This document shows positions 61,906 through 64,000 of a stretch of 64,000 nt of DNA, piece by piece. Below the pieces are notes generated by a model. It saw only the letters and a program-made list of their open reading frames with translations, did not search any database and was not told where the DNA came from. The DNA comes from an uncultured Lachnospiraceae bacterium. GTDB lineage: Bacteria; Bacillota; Clostridia; Lachnospirales; Lachnospiraceae. Each line of letters opens with the position of its first letter. Positions within the stretch are counted from its first letter, which is position 1. Made by a program: the position numbers and the translations under genes. The stretch covers positions 62,001-126,000 of the forward strand of contig CAMWXB010000001.1 of NCBI GenBank assembly GCA_947178125.1, in the 5' to 3' direction.

Positions 61906-62250
61906 ATGAAAACACGAATCAAGGAATTACGATTGGAAAAAAATTTAACACAGAAAGTTCTTGCCGAATATCTTGGTGCAAACCAGACCATGCTAAGCAA
62001 AATCGAGACCGGCACCAGCATTCCTGATGCCCTGCTTCTAATTGACCTGTCACGTTTTTTCCATGTCTCCACCGATTACATTCTTTATCTTTCTGAAGAG
62101 CGGACGAATGCGGATTCCCTGCTCGCAGATAATATGCACAATCTCAAGAAATATCAAAGGCTTATATCCTTATACCAGAAAATGAATAACGAACAACAGG
62201 GAGATTTTTATACTTTTCTCTCCAGTATGCTCGGTATTTCCAAAGAATGA
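61906..62250 (+). CDS. Small XRE-family regulator
   Basis: 114 residues. A helix-turn-helix fills residues 3-60 (IKELRLEKNLTQKVLAEYLG, NQTMLSKIETGTSIPDALLL); a short helical tail with Gln and Asn follows. AGAAAGGAT precedes the start. It stands alone between convergent and divergent neighbours, with a terminator behind. The upstream 219 bases (61687-61905) hold an AT-rich promoter region with -10-like TACAAT at 61881. Confidence 0.82.
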   Translation: MKTRIKELRLEKNLTQKVLAEYLGANQTMLSKIETGTSIPDALLLIDLSRFFHVSTDYILYLSEERTNADSLLADNMHNLKKYQRLISLYQKMNNEQQGDFYTFLSSMLGISKE

Positions 62251-62329
62251 TAAAGCCGGGATAGAATCACATCTGCATATCTACGGATAATTCTTATCCG
62301 TTCTGCGCAATCTCCATTGCGTGTCTCAA

Positions 62330-62359
62330 ATACAGGCGGCTTTATTGCTCCGCCTGTAT
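62330..62359 (+). terminator. Terminator of the XRE gene, overlapping the Gfo/Idh 3' end
   Basis: ATACAGGCGG pairs perfectly with CCGCCTGTAT (10 bp, 10-nt loop), then TTTCTTC on the + strand. The stop codon of the convergent oxidoreductase gene lies in the loop. Confidence 0.7.
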
Positions 62360-63442
62360 TTTCTTCTGTAATTCGGAATCATACGCCTTGCTGTCGCAAG
62401 GTATCTGCAATGGCTTCTGCTGCCAGTCAGATAAGTAGGCCGCATTACAGTTCTCCAACGCACGTCTTCCGTCGCAAAGCGCCGCCAACGGTTTCTCCCT
62501 GCCTTCCATCGCATCGACAAAATTCTGAAGAATGACCGTATACTCATTTTCCGTCTGTTCCACTTCCCTGCGCTCTTCCGTATAAGGAATCTTCGGATAC
62601 ATCTCCTGCGAAGTTTTTGATACTTCCGCTGTGGAAACCTCATTTTTGTACAGCGTGATATACCGATTGTCTTCTACGACCAATTTTCCCATCTCTCCAT
62701 GGATTTCAAGCCGGTTCGTCCCAGGTGAATCCCCGCTGGAAGACAGGAAAGTTCCCCACATACCATTCTCATGCCGGAAAAAGAGAGAAGCCTTGTCATC
62801 CACATCGATATCGCTGTAACACCCATAGCCGAGCTGCGCCGAAACCTCACAGGGCTGCCCGAAAAGCCAGTTCCACATATCAAGCAGATGCTGACACTGA
62901 TTGATCAGCAGGCCGCCGCCTTCACCGCCCCAACTGCTGCGCCAGCCGGAAGCATGATGATAATATGCCGGACGGTACCAGAAATTAGCGACCCATATTA
63001 CCTGTGTAAGCCGCCCCAGTTTTCCGGTATGGATATATTCGTAGACCTGTCGGTAAACTTCCCGTGCCCGCCAGTTGAAGATCATGGCGCTTACGGTTCC
63101 CGTATCTTCATAAGATAATGCTCCGCACTCCTCTACCGTTACGCCGAGCGGCTTTTCACACAGGACATGAAGTCCCGCCTGCTGCGCCCTTTTCACGACC
63201 CGCACATGCTCTTTATGCGGTGTTGTAATGATCAGCGCATCGAAATTTTCCCGCGCCTGAAACATACTTTCTTCGTCCGGGAAAATTGCGGCTTCCGGCA
63301 TACTCTCCCGAATCTTCTGCTGTCCCGGCTGATTGCGGCACAAAATGCCATAAAGCGACAGGCCTTTTATTTTACCGTTATAGATTTTTTCGGCATACTG
63401 GCCTCCCATGTTACCATAACCGACAATAACTGCTTTTTTCAT
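62342..63442 (-). CDS. Gfo/Idh/MocA-family oxidoreductase
   Basis: 366 residues. Rossmann start AVIVGYGNMGGQYAEKIYNG for NAD(P). The substrate Lys sits in LHVLCEKPLGVTVEECG (the EKP motif), and the C-terminal alpha/beta domain includes GGLLINQCQHLLDMWNWLFG and TNRLEIHGEMGKLVVED. It oxidises or reduces a sugar or inositol derivative. The start at 63442 is chosen because the ribosome binding site lies between it and an upstream ATG. The conserved hairpin leader precedes it. Confidence 0.9.
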   Translation of the reverse strand: MKKAVIVGYGNMGGQYAEKIYNGKIKGLSLYGILCRNQPGQQKIRESMPEAAIFPDEESMFQARENFDALIITTPHKEHVRVVKRAQQAGLHVLCEKPLGVTVEECGALSYEDTGTVSAMIFNWRAREVYRQVYEYIHTGKLGRLTQVIWVANFWYRPAYYHHASGWRSSWGGEGGGLLINQCQHLLDMWNWLFGQPCEVSAQLGYGCYSDIDVDDKASLFFRHENGMWGTFLSSSGDSPGTNRLEIHGEMGKLVVEDNRYITLYKNEVSTAEVSKTSQEMYPKIPYTEERREVEQTENEYTVILQNFVDAMEGREKPLAALCDGRRALENCNAAYLSDWQQKPLQIPCDSKAYDSELQKKIQAEQ

Positions 63443-63505
63443 GTTCACTCCCATCTGTCCGCTTCAGCAGACACTCAAATTCAATCGTTGAAAGCGCTTT
63501 TCTTT
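63443..63505 (-). promoter_or_regulatory. Two-hairpin leader before the Gfo/Idh gene, second stem degraded
   Basis: In the sense direction: GTTGAAAG-type arm present but its partner arm changed (TTCCC in place of TCAAC), linker ATTGAATTTGAGT, then GTCTGC-TGAA-GCGGAC (63472-63457) and the 14-nt tail AGATGGGAGTGAAC. The A-to-G change in the stem keeps pairing as a G-U. Same spacing as at 6880-6909 and 54841-54812. Confidence 0.65.
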
Positions 63506-63616
63506 TCCCTGTAAGATTCCTCGTTGGCTTTTCCGGCCAATCTTCCCTATGATTATAGATTAGCCGATATACTTCGTTTTTACAAGACAGGAATTGCCTA
63601 TCCGGCATCTTTTGAT

Positions 63617-63644
63617 TTGCTAATGCTTTTATATATGCTACAAT
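63617..63644 (+). promoter_or_regulatory. Candidate promoter of the HAD gene
   Basis: TTGCTA (63617-63622) and TACAAT (63639-63644), spacer 16, with TG before the -10. Confidence 0.5.
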
Positions 63645-63708
63645 AGGAACATGATTGAAAGCTGACTATACAAATATTACAATTCGAAAGAAAGGCATGG
63701 TCATAATA

Positions 63709-64000
63709 ATGAAATATGAGCACATTGTATTTGATGTTGACGGAACGCTGGTCGATACGGAATACGCAGTCCTGCACTCTTTACAGGATACGATCAAAAC
63801 ACTCACGGGTAAAGTGACACCGCTTGAAGAGTTGACTTTCTCGATGGGAATTACGGGAGACGATACGCTGAAACAATTAGGTTTTCAGGATATTCCGGCG
63901 GCACTGGAAGTATGGTTTCGATACTTATACGGATACGACAATACTGTGAGTCTCTTCAACGGTATCGCGGATACACTGGATGCCCTGTCACAAAAAGGCT
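63709..64000 (+). CDS. HAD-superfamily phosphatase, cut by the window end
   Basis: The first 97 residues are visible. They open with the HAD nucleophile motif HIVFDVDGTLVDTEYAV and the cap-domain region typical of phosphoglycolate or pyrophosphate phosphatases (TLKQLGFQDIPAALEVW). The start at 63709 is tentative: an in-frame ATG at 63697 lies within the AAAGGCATGG-TCATAATA leader module and has the purine tract too close. The rest is beyond the window. Confidence 0.85.
   Translation, partial: MKYEHIVFDVDGTLVDTEYAVLHSLQDTIKTLTGKVTPLEELTFSMGITGDDTLKQLGFQDIPAALEVWFRYLYGYDNTVSLFNGIADTLDALSQKG

Overview
The window looks like the chromosome of a low-to-mid GC Gram-positive anaerobe of the Lachnospiraceae type. 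Supporting this are a rubredoxin-tailed glutamate-synthase-like protein, a TlpA / CD1871A-type CXXC / polyferredoxin operon, MutS2, YhaM, RlmD with Fe-S cysteines, a VanW protein with signal peptide, a DUF4080 radical SAM protein and a BceAB-like transporter. The family assignment is inferred from gene content; there is no rRNA marker. No rRNA, tRNA or CRISPR array was seen.

Layout. 1-3.7 kb: the edge of a chemotaxis receptor gene, then a YhcG-type nuclease with remnants of a RelE/ParE toxin-antitoxin pair and of an hsdM gene. 3.7-18.1 kb: ordinary metabolic and stress genes (GltB-like protein, two small-operon hypotheticals including DUF1963, a GH5 lipoprotein plus esterase, YaaA, Bcp, CutC, a nitrilase-family amidohydrolase, the redox operon, and an XRE-BceA-BceB set). 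18-21.6 kb: a two-component operon in which a deletion has fused the response regulator to the kinase. 21.6-25.7 kb: a stretch of gene wreckage (integrase tail, ATP-binding-protein tail, pectinesterase, flavodoxin joined to DUF4405, DHFR-like protein), most of it explained by short internal deletions. 25.8-37.7 kb: a GIY-YIG nuclease, a GLUG/LysM surface protein and a type I restriction-modification locus. A cassette of a cyclase-like protein, an XRE-ImmA/IrrE protease and a DUF4411 PIN protein lies between its hsdS and hsdR. 37.8-43.6 kb: an AT-rich island bounded by a 53-bp direct repeat of the 3' end of rlmD, holding a Rpn-type nuclease, a frameshifted PIN/zinc-ribbon gene, a KAP NTPase and decayed ORFs. 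43.6-64 kb: housekeeping genes (rlmD, yhaM, a catalytically dead HtrA-like protein, mutS2, a two-component pair, trmL, an aminotransferase with an Lrp regulator, an AIR-synthase-like protein, VanW, an exonuclease, nth, a radical SAM protein, an XRE regulator, a Gfo/Idh oxidoreductase and a truncated HAD gene).

Three things stand out. First, many intergenic leaders are built from reusable stem-loop modules. One module ends in a GTCTGC-TGAA-GCAGAC hairpin placed exactly 14 nt before the start codon of three unrelated genes (GH5, Lrp, Gfo/Idh). Other modules are concatenated before yhaM, the AIR-synthase gene, the FtsX permease and the HtrA-like gene, much as BOX elements are in pneumococci. Second, the type I R-M locus carries a protein that reads like a divergent class III nucleotide cyclase, beside a protease/regulator and a PIN toxin; this is the best candidate for an undescribed defence module. 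Third, the rlmD 3'-end duplication marks a genomic island that shows no recombinase of its own.
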